DNA from: Armatimonadota bacterium
GTDB taxonomy: Bacteria; Armatimonadota; UBA5829
Direction of reading: 5' to 3'
Length of the DNA stretch: 64,000 bases
NCBI GenBank assembly: GCA_039679645.1
Contig: JBDKUO010000061.1
Span: 1-64,000 of the forward strand
In this document: positions 34,462 to 43,415 of the stretch, piece by piece
Position numbering within the stretch: position 1 is the stretch's first letter
How the letters are laid out: each line of letters opens with the position of its first letter
Translations under genes and position numbers: made by a program
Notes under the pieces: generated by a model
Seen by the model: the letters and a program-made list of their open reading frames with translations, nothing else
Database searches by the model: none
Told to the model about the DNA's origin: nothing

Positions 34462-35150
34462 TGAAATACGATGCCGTGATTTTCGATTTGTTCGGGACTC
34501 TTGTAGATTACCTGCCGGCCAGTGAGTGGCAGCGTACGCATGAGGAAATAGCCGAGATTTTGTCGGTTGAATATGAGCCGTATAAGCGCGCATGGCGGGA
34601 GATCATGCCAAGTAGAGACTTGGGTAAACATGGCGGAATCGAGGGTGATGTCAAGCGGGCATGCGCTCTGCTTGACATCGAGCCGAGCCGCGAACAGATC
34701 GACAAGATTATTGATGCCAGGCTGGACTATACTCGTCGAGAGGTTCAGCCAAGATCGGGTGCAATCGAAACGATTAAGTCTTTACGCGATTCGGGCCATA
34801 AAGTCGGCTTGATTACGGTCTGTGGAGGCGAGGTTCCTCTGATATGGGAAGAGACCCCGTTCGCGCCGCTGATGGATGATTGCGTGTTCTCATGCCGAGA
34901 GGGGATAACCAAGCCGGACCCGCGTATATATCATCTTTCTTGTGAGCGGCTTGATGTGAAGCCTGAGAATTGTCTATATGTGGGTGACGGCAGTTGCCGC
35001 GAGCTGACAGGAGCGCTGGAGGTCGGCATGCACCCGGTGCTGATTCAGATGGAGTATGACAGAGACTATGGCGTCAATCGAATTGATGCTACAGAGTGGC
35101 GCGGCCCGGTGATAGATTCACTAGATAAGATTCTTGAGTTTGTTGTTTAA
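34461..35150 (+). CDS. HAD-superfamily hydrolase
   Basis: 229 residues from GTG 34461 (GGGAGG upstream). Motif I is DLFGTLVDY (nucleophile Asp), motif II is in GLITVCGG, motif III is in CREGITKPDPRIY, and motif IV is VGDGSCRELTGALEVGM. A cap of the Cof-free, C1-type helical form separates motifs I and II. Likely a phosphatase acting on a small phosphorylated metabolite; the coupling to purA hints at nucleotide metabolism, but the substrate is unknown. Confidence 0.85.
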   Translation: MKYDAVIFDLFGTLVDYLPASEWQRTHEEIAEILSVEYEPYKRAWREIMPSRDLGKHGGIEGDVKRACALLDIEPSREQIDKIIDARLDYTRREVQPRSGAIETIKSLRDSGHKVGLITVCGGEVPLIWEETPFAPLMDDCVFSCREGITKPDPRIYHLSCERLDVKPENCLYVGDGSCRELTGALEVGMHPVLIQMEYDRDYGVNRIDATEWRGPVIDSLDKILEFVV

Positions 35151-35165
35151 TCTGAAATGGAGTAA

Positions 35166-36206
35166 TTGACGTTGTCTGCAGAAGTTTTTGTGCATGCGGT
35201 ATTTCGCAAAACAAAAGTGCCGAGCGCACTGGAGAAATACTGGTATTATGCAGGCATTGTCATTATGTTCCTGGTGGGCTGGCACTGGCCTTCTGTCGGC
35301 TTGTGGATGAAGTCGATAAACCTCAGCACATATCTCATTGTGCTTGCATTCTTTCTGAACGGTTTTGCGCTCTCCAGTGATTCACTGCTGGAGAGCATGA
35401 GACAGTGGCGGATACTTCTTACTGCCCTGCTCATTACATTCTGCATTTCTCCAGCGCTGGTATATGCTGTGCGGCTCGTTATTCCCGGCGGCGACAGCCT
35501 GCTCGCTCATGGATTCCAGATAGTATCGCTGGTGCCGACGCTGTTTGTGTCCGCGGTAGTGCTCACCCGTGTGGCTAGGGGGAATGCGGCTGTGGCTCTT
35601 AACCTAACGGTGTCGTCAAATATGTTGGCGATCTTTATCACCCCGATTATTGTGAGGCTCACACTGGGCGCAAGTAGTTCTCACTTGAACCCGACATCGA
35701 TGATCGGGAGTATGATGCTGACAGTGCTTCTGCCAACAATAGCCGGTCAACTGGCTCGCAAACGCTGGGAAGTCTGGGCAGAAAGGCACGCCAAACTCAT
35801 TACAGTCGCATCACAGTGCACTATCCTGCTCTTTATAGTAACAGGCATTTCCGCCCTGCCTCGATCCGTGATCTCTCCATCAGTGCTCACGGCAGCAGTA
35901 ATTGGGTGTGTCGCGCTGCATGCCGTTCTTTTGCTGATAGGCAGGTTCGGTGGAATATTGATCGGAATTGACGAGCCGGAAAAGCGCGCACTGACCTTCT
36001 GCAGCGCACAAAAATCATTCGTATTTAACGTGCTGCTGTGCGAACACATCTTTGCGGGAAACAGCGCCTCATTCGGAATGGCTATATTGCCGGGGATTGT
36101 GTATTACCTGCTGGTGCTCACGGTAGACAGTGTTATAGCGCAGTGGTGGAACACGCATGTCGTTGAGGAAGAAGAGGTGTGCGTGGACCTTCTCATCGAT
36201 GATTGA
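35166..36206 (+). CDS. Bile acid:sodium symporter (SBF)-like membrane protein
   Basis: 346 residues, with nine or ten hydrophobic segments starting near residue 27 (YWYYAGIVIMFLVGW, STYLIVLAFFLNGFAL, ALLITFCISPALVY, ...). The patterns (ALSSDSLLESM, LVPTLFVSAVVLTRVARGNAAVALNLTV, LTFCSAQKSF) fit the SBF/BASS-like family of ion-coupled organic-anion transporters. The start is uncertain: TTG 35166 has GGAG only 3 nt away, whereas TTG 35172 has a 9-nt spacing and is at least as likely. It lies 15 nt after the HAD gene and probably belongs to the same operon. The substrate is unknown. Confidence 0.75.
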   Translation: MTLSAEVFVHAVFRKTKVPSALEKYWYYAGIVIMFLVGWHWPSVGLWMKSINLSTYLIVLAFFLNGFALSSDSLLESMRQWRILLTALLITFCISPALVYAVRLVIPGGDSLLAHGFQIVSLVPTLFVSAVVLTRVARGNAAVALNLTVSSNMLAIFITPIIVRLTLGASSSHLNPTSMIGSMMLTVLLPTIAGQLARKRWEVWAERHAKLITVASQCTILLFIVTGISALPRSVISPSVLTAAVIGCVALHAVLLLIGRFGGILIGIDEPEKRALTFCSAQKSFVFNVLLCEHIFAGNSASFGMAILPGIVYYLLVLTVDSVIAQWWNTHVVEEEEVCVDLLIDD

Positions 36207-36217
36207 CTCTCTATCGA

Positions 36218-37387
36218 TCACAAACAATTATAGAACGAAGTGCCTGGCAGATCGTATTCAATGGAGAGAACATCGGCTATCGTTGCAGACAAATCGCAAA
36301 AACATGACCTGATCCCCAGATCGACTCCACATGCGATTTGCTTTCCGTAGACCAGCAGAGGTACGTATTCGCGTGTGTGGTCAGTGCTTGGAGTCGTTGG
36401 GTCGCAGCCATGGTCGGCTGTTATGAACAGCAAATCATCGTCGGCCATTGCGCCCATGATCGAAGGCAGCGCTGCATCGAATTCGACCAGGGCACCTGCA
36501 TAGCCTTTTGGATTGTTGCGGTGACCGTAGACCATATCGAAGTCCACCAGGTTTGTAAATACAAGCGAGCCTTCGCCTCCGGCAATTGCGGCAATTATCG
36601 CGCCGATACCCTCGTGGTTATTGCCTGTGTGGATAGTCGTGCTGATCCCTCTGCCTGCATATATGTCATTGATCTTGCCGATAGCAATGACGCTGCCTCC
36701 AGCTTTTGTGATCAGATCGAGCAATGTCAAGCTGGGCGGTTCCAGAGAGAAATCTTTACGGCGCTCGGTACGTGTGAATGACCCCGGTTCACCCGTAAAC
36801 GGCCTGGCTATTACTCGTTGGACATTATGTGGCGCTATAAGCATATCTCGCGCTATCCGGCACCATTCGTAGAGTTGATTAACAGGAACCACATCTTCAT
36901 GGCAGGCGATTTGAAAGACGCTGTCTGCCGAGGTATATACAATCGGCCAACCTGTGCGCATGTGCTCTTCGCCGAGTTCTTTGATTATCTCAGTGCCGGA
37001 CGCCGCCTTGTTTCCGAGTATTCCACGCCCTGTTTTGGAGATGAACTCATTAACTACATCATCAGGAAAACCGTGTGGGTAAACCGGAAAAGCGCGCTCG
37101 GTCACAATTCCCATCATCTCCCAGTGGCCGGTGGTTGTGTCCTTGCCTTGTGACACTTCGGCCATCTTACCAAAGCATCCGGCTGGCTCTTTTGCAGGCT
37201 CGACACCCATTATAGGCGCAATGTTTCCAAGACCGAGCCTGGCCAGGTTCGGGAGCTTTAGCCCACCCACGGAATCGGCAATATGTCCCAGAGTATTGCA
37301 CCCCGCATCGCCATACTCCGCGGCGTCAGGCAGTGCGCCTATGCCGACAGAATCGAGGACTATTATAATGCAGCGATTGATTGTCAT
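36218..37387 (-). CDS. deoB: Phosphopentomutase
   Basis: 389 residues. Metal ligands and the phosphoacceptor are visible: [14 protein letters not shown] (Asp12), [13 protein letters not shown] (Thr84-86, the phosphorylated threonine is one of these), [14 protein letters not shown] and [20 protein letters not shown]. It interconverts ribose (or deoxyribose) 1- and 5-phosphate in nucleoside salvage. It follows xerD by 61 nt on the same strand; the xerD-deoB adjacency is also known from Bacillus-type genomes (ripX-drm). Confidence 0.95.
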   Translation of the reverse strand: MTINRCIIIVLDSVGIGALPDAAEYGDAGCNTLGHIADSVGGLKLPNLARLGLGNIAPIMGVEPAKEPAGCFGKMAEVSQGKDTTTGHWEMMGIVTERAFPVYPHGFPDDVVNEFISKTGRGILGNKAASGTEIIKELGEEHMRTGWPIVYTSADSVFQIACHEDVVPVNQLYEWCRIARDMLIAPHNVQRVIARPFTGEPGSFTRTERRKDFSLEPPSLTLLDLITKAGGSVIAIGKINDIYAGRGISTTIHTGNNHEGIGAIIAAIAGGEGSLVFTNLVDFDMVYGHRNNPKGYAGALVEFDAALPSIMGAMADDDLLFITADHGCDPTTPSTDHTREYVPLLVYGKQIACGVDLGIRSCFCDLSATIADVLSIEYDLPGTSFYNCL

Positions 37388-37448
37388 TAATTAACCTCAC
37401 TGAAGATCAGAGTCAGCCATTTCACTTCCAACTCAAAATATTGTATTT

Positions 37449-38339
37449 TCACGCTCGCGGGTGTGTCTCTTTATACACCTCACGCAGGTGATCGCGAGTT
37501 ACATGAGTGTAGACCTGTGTAGTCGCAATACTGGCATGGCCGAGCATCTCCTGGACACTGCGTAGATCAGCTCCACGTTCGATCAGATGAGTAGCGAATG
37601 AATGCCTGAGCATGTGAGGCGTTATAGACTTGGTAATACCCGCCTTCGCGGCATATTTCTTGATGATCTTCCAGAACATAACGCGCGACATAGGTCTGCC
37701 CTGAATAGACAGAAATAGATATTCTGATCGATTTATGCCGGCAAGCCTGCCGCGCACGCGGTCGACATAAGCGCCGATATACTCGCCCGCAATCTCGCCT
37801 ATCGGGACGACACGTTCCTTGTTGCCCTTTCCCAGACACTTGAGAAAACCCATCCGCGGGTTTACATCCTCTGCTTTAAGAGAAATAAGCTCGGATACGC
37901 GCAGGCCGCTGGCGTATAGAGTCTCGAACATCGCTTTATCGCGCAGACCCAGATCATCATGTATATCGGGCGAATCAAGCAGGCGGGTCAGTTCATCCAC
38001 GTCTAGAAATTTTGGAAGACGGCGAGGAGGCCTGTGTGTATCGAACGCACGGAGCGGACTCTTCTCTATAATGCGTTCTGCACAAAGATACTTAATAAAG
38101 CCCCGGATAGACGACACTTTGCGTGCAGTGCTGGTAGAGGCGTATTTTTCTTTACTCAGCAGGTCGAGAAAAGCTACCATGCAGTTGTTATCTATTTTGC
38201 CGGGCTCTGTTATATTCCGCTTTTGAAGGAATGATGCGAACTGAGACAGATCACGCCCATATGATGCCACCGTATTGGCTGACAAACCCCGTTCTACTGC
38301 GATATAGTCCAGAAACCTTTGAATGTGAAAATCAATCAT
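37449..38339 (-). CDS. xerD: Tyrosine recombinase XerD
   Basis: 296 residues. The N-terminal SAM-like core-binding domain is VERGLSANTVASYGRDLSQF, and the catalytic domain has the Arg in SGLRVSELI, the Lys in LGKGNKERVVP, H-x-x-R in TPHMLRHSF, and His and Tyr in LGHASIATTQVYTHV. It resolves chromosome dimers at dif with XerC. Length and sequence are those of the chromosomal enzyme, not a phage integrase. The start overlaps the stop of the upstream GT39 gene by four bases (ATGA), so the two are coupled. Confidence 0.93.
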   Translation of the reverse strand: MIDFHIQRFLDYIAVERGLSANTVASYGRDLSQFASFLQKRNITEPGKIDNNCMVAFLDLLSKEKYASTSTARKVSSIRGFIKYLCAERIIEKSPLRAFDTHRPPRRLPKFLDVDELTRLLDSPDIHDDLGLRDKAMFETLYASGLRVSELISLKAEDVNPRMGFLKCLGKGNKERVVPIGEIAGEYIGAYVDRVRGRLAGINRSEYLFLSIQGRPMSRVMFWKIIKKYAAKAGITKSITPHMLRHSFATHLIERGADLRSVQEMLGHASIATTQVYTHVTRDHLREVYKETHPRA

Positions 38340-39988
38340 TTCTTACGCTCGTATATCGTGATCTCGGGGCTCACATAGCGCATGTCGTGCGGGAGGTTTT
38401 CTGTATAAAGTTCCAAACCATCCCACATTCCGCCATAAGCTGCACGCATGGCATAGTGGTCCTTAATCATCTTAAGATCGGCAAGTGTGCTCTCGACCTG
38501 TGCCATTTGATCCTTGGTGAGATTCTTATTGTTGCGCAGGCGTAAGGCGTCGCGCGTCTCATATTCTGAGACAATTACCCAATCAGGTGCGCTCTGAGAA
38601 TACCATTCGCCCGGCTTGTTATAGCCGGAGAATACAACGATATTATACGGCGTTTTGGTGATTGCTGCTTCCCGCTGCGGCAGAGTGCCGAAGCCGAAGT
38701 CTTTAGTTAGAGGCGGGCTATAAAACCATGGCATGTCAATCATGCCGATACTCGATTGTTTGGGCACATGATTAAATATCCATCTCGCTGCACAATCTTG
38801 CGGGGTCGGTAATACAAATAGTATATCGAGAAGCGTACTGAAGAGTAGAGCATAAAATATAGCGCCAACGCAGAATGCTCCACATATCCATCGGCCGACA
38901 TTCAGCAGTGGATTTCCCTTCAGACCATCCCACCATCGGCACATCAGCCATCCGCACAATATAGCAATCGCAGGGTACATAGGCAGAGTGTATCGAGCGA
39001 ACCTGACTTGAGAGAGCGAGATAAGTGCATAATACGGGACCGCGAAGGCAAGTACTATCAATGCCTGCTTATCGCGCTTTGCTATCGCCGCAATTATTGC
39101 AATCAGAAAAGCCAGTGCCAATGGCGGCCCGAGGCCGGAGATGAGAGAATTGGTAAACGTGTATATAAACCCATTGCCCGTCCCGGCGAAAACCAGCCCA
39201 TGTCCGCTGCTCACGTGCTTCATCTCATAGGTCAGGCCATGAATGAACTCGTTTGTATGCAAAATACAGCCGGGTGTCGAAATTAGAAATGTAGCAATAA
39301 CACATCCCAAAGATGCCCAGAGCTTGCCCGAAAGAATTGATGACCGGTTTAACTTTGCGCGAAGGAAATGGGCTGTGATTACAGAGAAAACCACTATTAC
39401 GGCGTTATACTTGGTCCCTGCGGCAAGACCGGTCATAATACCGGCCCATATATAATCACGCCAGTTGCCGCGCTTGTAGACCAGAGCGGCGTATCCTAGT
39501 GATAGCGCTATAAATAATGTACTGGGGACATCTACCGTGGCAAAGTGAGAGTGCTGAACATGCAGAGGCGCAACAGAAATTATAAGCGCTGCCAGCAGGC
39601 CCTGCGCCTTGCCGAAAAACTCACGGCCTGCCCAGTATGTGGCAGCCACAGCGCCGACAGCCATGGTAACGGTTATTGCACGGGCTGATAGATAAACTCC
39701 GTCAGGGCTGTTTGACAGTCCGTATGCGATCGTAACCGCAATTGCAATAGTGCATAGATATATATAGAGAGAGGGGTAATTATAGAGCTTCGTGTCCAGT
39801 GAACGGTTTAGATATACAAAAAACGCTGCACCCAGGATCAGGAATTCGTCGGGGTGGTATGAGTAAGAGTGCAGTTCGTTCGGCAGACCCCATCTGAGAC
39901 CGACCAGCCTCAGCGCAGCCGCCAATATCAGAATGCACGCGAGAGGTAACAGCGTGCGCCAATTGTCTCGAACAGATCTGACACTCAA
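38336..39988 (-). CDS. GT39/PMT-family membrane glycosyltransferase
   Basis: 550 residues from TTG 39988. The N-terminal cytosolic tail is short, then a first helix (LLPLACILILAAALRLVGL), then the extracellular loop with the family Asp-Glu (SYHPDEF), and a total of about ten or eleven transmembrane segments, followed by a soluble C-terminal domain. This is the dolichyl-phosphate-mannose:protein mannosyltransferase (PMT_2) type, which uses lipid-linked sugars to modify proteins or lipids outside the membrane. It starts 2 nt after the DUF5317 stop and overlaps xerD. Confidence 0.85.
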   Translation of the reverse strand: MSVRSVRDNWRTLLPLACILILAAALRLVGLRWGLPNELHSYSYHPDEFLILGAAFFVYLNRSLDTKLYNYPSLYIYLCTIAIAVTIAYGLSNSPDGVYLSARAITVTMAVGAVAATYWAGREFFGKAQGLLAALIISVAPLHVQHSHFATVDVPSTLFIALSLGYAALVYKRGNWRDYIWAGIMTGLAAGTKYNAVIVVFSVITAHFLRAKLNRSSILSGKLWASLGCVIATFLISTPGCILHTNEFIHGLTYEMKHVSSGHGLVFAGTGNGFIYTFTNSLISGLGPPLALAFLIAIIAAIAKRDKQALIVLAFAVPYYALISLSQVRFARYTLPMYPAIAILCGWLMCRWWDGLKGNPLLNVGRWICGAFCVGAIFYALLFSTLLDILFVLPTPQDCAARWIFNHVPKQSSIGMIDMPWFYSPPLTKDFGFGTLPQREAAITKTPYNIVVFSGYNKPGEWYSQSAPDWVIVSEYETRDALRLRNNKNLTKDQMAQVESTLADLKMIKDHYAMRAAYGGMWDGLELYTENLPHDMRYVSPEITIYERKK

Positions 39989-39989
39989 T

Positions 39990-40559
39990 CTATGCCTCGG
40001 CAGGCGTCTTGGTCTCTTTTGGAGATGGCGCGCGCATTCCTACTATTATCGCCACGACGATCCCGAGTGTTATCAATATATCGCCTATGCTGCAGATTTC
40101 AGGCAGCAGCGCGTAAGGCCATCGCATAGGTATGATATCGCACAAGAAGGCCAGCCTTGTGCCTGCGTCCATCAAGGAGTTATGAATGGGCATGGTTGCG
40201 GCTTTCTTGCCGAAGACAAATGCGACTGCGCGTGCAGAAGCAGGCATCAGTCCGCCGTTGACACTCAGAGCCAGGAGGTTGGTTACCATACCCACGATGA
40301 CCAGCCTTGCTCCAGCTATCCGCAAATTAGCCAACACAAAGCCTAAAAATGCGAACTTCTCTGCCATCTGGACTATTCCCGCGAGCCAGTGCATTTCCTT
40401 GAGTGTGGGGGAGAATCGAAATGCCCATGAAGTAAAGCTCAGCGCTACAGCCAGAATCAGCACCCAACCGCATCGAATCCGTAGATCGGCAAGTCTGTCC
40501 AGTTTGCCGCCTGAAAGCCAAGCTATAATCAAACCTATTATCAGCAGTTCCGGTAACAA
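39990..40559 (-). CDS. DUF5317-family membrane protein
   Basis: 189 residues from TTG 40559, with GGAGGG 5 nt upstream. Five hydrophobic segments (LLIIGLIIAWLSGG, VLILAVALSFTSW, LAFLCDIIPM, ISLVGDILI..., GIVVAIIVG), with the charged loop NGGLMPASARAVAFVFGKK containing the conserved N-G-G-x-M-P pattern of DUF5317. The function of the family is unknown. It is the first gene of a leftward set with GT39, xerD and deoB. Confidence 0.78.
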   Translation of the reverse strand: MLPELLIIGLIIAWLSGGKLDRLADLRIRCGWVLILAVALSFTSWAFRFSPTLKEMHWLAGIVQMAEKFAFLGFVLANLRIAGARLVIVGMVTNLLALSVNGGLMPASARAVAFVFGKKAATMPIHNSLMDAGTRLAFLCDIIPMRWPYALLPEICSIGDILITLGIVVAIIVGMRAPSPKETKTPAEA

Positions 40560-40606
40560 TGCATCCCTCCATGTGAGCAGTATTTAATGCTCTTAGCTCT
40601 CAGTTT

Positions 40607-40645
40607 GTATCCCTCCAAGCGTGATTATGATACCTGGAGGGATAC
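40607..40645 (-). terminator. Terminator hairpin downstream of the DUF4838 gene
   Basis: GTATCCCTCCA (40607-40617) pairs perfectly with TGGAGGGATAC (40635-40645), loop 17 nt. Located just after the leftward DUF4838 gene. The long loop and lack of a good T tract make its strength uncertain. Confidence 0.55.
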
Positions 40646-40658
40646 GAAAATGCAACTG

Positions 40659-42437
40659 CTATTGTTTGTTAATCAAAGCTTTGGTATCAGCAACCCACTT
40701 ATCATTCGGTCTCCATTCGTTGATCCTTGTTACACCGAAAGAACTGCACTCTTCGATGAACTCATCAACTTTTTTCTCATACTCGGTTTTGTTACCTTTG
40801 ATCTCTTTGCGCATGATCGGCTGCATAAGCTTTACATACTTGAGAGGCAGGCACGCCTGCTTAACTCTGTATAAGATATCTGGAGAATCTGCAACAGCAA
40901 TAGCGCTATTCATTATCGTGTCGAGCTTGGCAATGATATCCGGCGATACATATTGAGAATTGGGGTCAGACCAAATCCGCATGTGTATATTGTCGTTGGT
41001 CACCTTGTCCTCAAGAGTCTGGATGTACTCATAGATATATTTGCCGGACTTGCCGTAATAATCATCGCAAAACTCTCTCATGACTGCGTCACCGTCTATA
41101 TCAGGGTTCCATGATATCTTGGCAAGCAGATAGGAGCGCAGTTCGCCCAATTCAGAAATGCCGCCGTTATAATTGCCCTCCCAGAAAATACCTTTGACGC
41201 CATATTTTTTGTAGAGCTTGGCTGTGTCCATGAGCTGTCGGTAGTCCGGGAAAGGCATCAGATAGTGCGAGAAATCGGTGTTGTAATGCCAGATGTACAA
41301 ATTATTCGTGATCTGCGACCATGCCTTGAGGTTGTCCATATAGTCCACATTGGACTTGAAGTCACAAGTTTCGTATGGATGTGCCTCACAGCAATATATC
41401 GGGCAGAGCCTTACCCGAACATTAGGCAGGGGTTTGGTGATCTTGCACGGTTTTTCAGTCCACATATATGCCAATGTGTCGACCAACTTGTCGGGGTAGA
41501 CCTTGGCGGTCTCGGCGGCGATCGCATTCACAAATCTAAGCAGCAGACCTGACGGACTGCCTTCTTCCTCTTCGATAGCTTTGCACGCAGGGCATTCACA
41601 CCTGTTCTGGCAGTCATTTTGCGATACTGAGTAAATCTTAGCCTCAGGATGATCACGCATCCAGTCGAGGACTGTCTGAGTTGCGATCTTGACCACTTCA
41701 GGGTTCGACATACAAAGCTGCGTAGGCTGCTTCACACGCTCGCCCTTGACCATCGAGTAATATTCCGGGTGAGTGTCCCAATAAATCTCCCCCGGCACGA
41801 GTTGATAAAACGAATGCACGAACGGATAATAGAACACACCCAAGCCGCGCTTAGCATCGAGACCGGCAGAATTGCTGTTGCAGCGGTTGCGCGCTGCGTA
41901 ATCGGGCTGCATCGCTTCTCTGATGAGCACCTCACGATATTCAAAAGCCGGTTTTTCTTTTGTATCGATATTGCCGAGGGTTATGTCGGATTTCTTCGGC
42001 ACTTTGTTCACGGTGTTGGTAAGAAATCTGCACCCGAGCGATTCAAGAAAGCTATGAACGCCATACATAGTGCCGCGAAGTTTGCCACCTGCAATTACAA
42101 TTCGGTCGCCGACTGTCTTGATTATAAATCCCTCATCACCAAGGTCATTGAAATCGATGTTGACGCCAAGAGACTTCAGCGCCTCGCAGTTGCCGAGCAA
42201 AATCGCTTTCTCGGGGACGTTCTCACCGTCCGGCGCATAAGACAGCACAACTCCCGACATCTGCCTCATAAAGAGCTTGAGTTCACTTGCCGCCCAGTGT
42301 TCGGATGGCGATGCGTCCTTGGCCAAAACGATGCAGTACTTTGTCCTGCCGTCCTTGACAAGTTCGATATCCGCGCTTGCCTGCACGGCAGCCGCTGTAA
42401 GAAACAAAGCCGCCGTGATGAATGGAAATACTCTCAT
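40659..42437 (-). CDS. Secreted DUF4838 protein with GH67-N-like domain
   Basis: 592 residues with signal peptide MRVFPFITAALFLTAAAVQA and GGAG 9 nt upstream. Residues about 25-155 are a hexosaminidase/alpha-glucuronidase N-terminal-like domain (SEHWAASELKLFMRQMSG, FIIKTVGDRIVIAGGKLRGTMYGVHSFLE), and residues about 160-520 are the DUF4838 barrel (YSVSQNDCQNRCECPACKAIEEEEG, LAYMWTEKPCKI, YCCEAHPYETCD, GIFWEGNYNGGISELGELRSYLLAKISW). The pattern resembles GH20/GH67-type glycosidases, but catalytic residues are not proven. Export and family suggest polysaccharide breakdown. It belongs functionally with the glycosidases at 2-22 kb although it is 20 kb away. Confidence 0.82.
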   Translation of the reverse strand: MRVFPFITAALFLTAAAVQASADIELVKDGRTKYCIVLAKDASPSEHWAASELKLFMRQMSGVVLSYAPDGENVPEKAILLGNCEALKSLGVNIDFNDLGDEGFIIKTVGDRIVIAGGKLRGTMYGVHSFLESLGCRFLTNTVNKVPKKSDITLGNIDTKEKPAFEYREVLIREAMQPDYAARNRCNSNSAGLDAKRGLGVFYYPFVHSFYQLVPGEIYWDTHPEYYSMVKGERVKQPTQLCMSNPEVVKIATQTVLDWMRDHPEAKIYSVSQNDCQNRCECPACKAIEEEEGSPSGLLLRFVNAIAAETAKVYPDKLVDTLAYMWTEKPCKITKPLPNVRVRLCPIYCCEAHPYETCDFKSNVDYMDNLKAWSQITNNLYIWHYNTDFSHYLMPFPDYRQLMDTAKLYKKYGVKGIFWEGNYNGGISELGELRSYLLAKISWNPDIDGDAVMREFCDDYYGKSGKYIYEYIQTLEDKVTNDNIHMRIWSDPNSQYVSPDIIAKLDTIMNSAIAVADSPDILYRVKQACLPLKYVKLMQPIMRKEIKGNKTEYEKKVDEFIEECSSFGVTRINEWRPNDKWVADTKALINKQ

Positions 42438-42815
42438 TTCTCACTTCTCCAATTCCGACTTATTGTCTGACTTTGTAATGTAAACTGGTGGTTTATACCT
42501 CGCCGAAAATACGCGCACCACCAATGTATTAGGCTTGCCGAACGCAAGCTCCTTTTCCGAACCATAGCAAAATGGCTTTCTATATCACCTCCGGTGTCAT
42601 TTTTTATTTACCACGACTGTATCAGTCTGATAATCATACCAATAATATCTCGAATTATCATCAATCAATACATATAACTCATTGTATCATATGCATGAGC
42701 TGTTTTTGCAAATTTGCAGAAGATTTGGGCTGACCGATACTCTTGCGTGCGTTGACACCTTGCAGCCGCCGTGCTATACTCTGTTAAATTATGATGAGGT
42801 ATTGGCGCGAGGAGT
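42438..42815. other. Divergent regulatory gap between DUF4838 gene and gmk
   Basis: 378 bases without a supported gene. Contents: the gmk promoter (42752-42780), and an imperfect dyad CTCAT ... ATGAG (42678-42699) upstream of the DUF4838 gene that could be an operator. A 43-codon reading frame ends by overlapping the DUF4838 start, but it has no well-placed ribosome site and I do not call it. Confidence 0.5.
42752..42780 (+). promoter_or_regulatory. Sigma70 promoter of the gmk-coaBC-metK-priA operon
   Basis: TTGACA (42752-42757), 17-bp spacer, TATACT (42775-42780). Close to consensus. The gmk start is about 35 bp downstream. Confidence 0.85.
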
Positions 42816-43415
42816 ATGATGCGGTCTTGGGAGAGGCATATACGGAAAGAGGGGCTGTTGATAGTGCTCTCCGGCCCGTCGGGTGTAGGAAAAGACGCCG
42901 TATTGCTTGAGCTGGCCGAAATTTACTCCAACTTCAGCCGGTGTGTGACTACCACCACACGTGAGCCAAGAGAGAGCGAAGTCGACGGCATAGACTACAC
43001 TTTTATATCTGTCAATGAGTTTCGCCGCCGCGCCGATACGGGCGATTTTTTGGAGTATGCAAATGTTCACGGCAATCTGTACGGCACTCCTCGCAAATGG
43101 GTTGAGCAGCGGCTTGCCGAGGGTGTGGATGTTATCCTCAAGATAGATGTTCAGGGCGGCCTCGCAGTAAAAAAACAAATGCCCTCTGCGGTGATGATTT
43201 TCCTTACCCCGCCATCTATTGAAGAGTTGGAGAAAAGGCTTCGAGGCCGGCTTACCGAATCTGAAAACGACCTTACAAAACGTCTGTTAAATGCGCGCAG
43301 GGAACTTGATCAGATCCCGCATTATGAATATATTATCGAAAATGACTCTCTGGCTAAGACGGCTCAGGAGTTGAAGGCGGTAATCATTGCAGAACACTGC
43401 AGAATCAAACAATAA
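42816..43415 (+). CDS. gmk: Guanylate kinase
   Basis: 199 residues (or 198 if the second ATG at 42819 is used, which fits the GGAG at 42811-42814 better). P-loop LSGPSGVGKD, then TRVTTTTREPRESEVDGIDY-like substrate loop (here CVTTTTREPRESEVDG), and the lid RLTESENDLTKRL. It converts GMP to GDP with ATP. The operon order gmk-coaBC-metK-priA is close to the common bacterial gmk-rpoZ-coaBC-priA, but rpoZ is absent and metK is added. Confidence 0.95.
   Translation: MMRSWERHIRKEGLLIVLSGPSGVGKDAVLLELAEIYSNFSRCVTTTTREPRESEVDGIDYTFISVNEFRRRADTGDFLEYANVHGNLYGTPRKWVEQRLAEGVDVILKIDVQGGLAVKKQMPSAVMIFLTPPSIEELEKRLRGRLTESENDLTKRLLNARRELDQIPHYEYIIENDSLAKTAQELKAVIIAEHCRIKQ

Noticed and set aside
37449-38339. 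XerD-like recombinase as part of a mobile element
   Set aside because: Size and motifs are those of chromosomal XerD, and it lies with deoB and a GT39 gene, with no att sites or phage genes nearby.
42438-42600. A 43-codon basic reading frame whose stop overlaps the DUF4838 start
   Set aside because: No well-placed ribosome site (GGAGG is about 22 nt from the ATG), so coding is unlikely.
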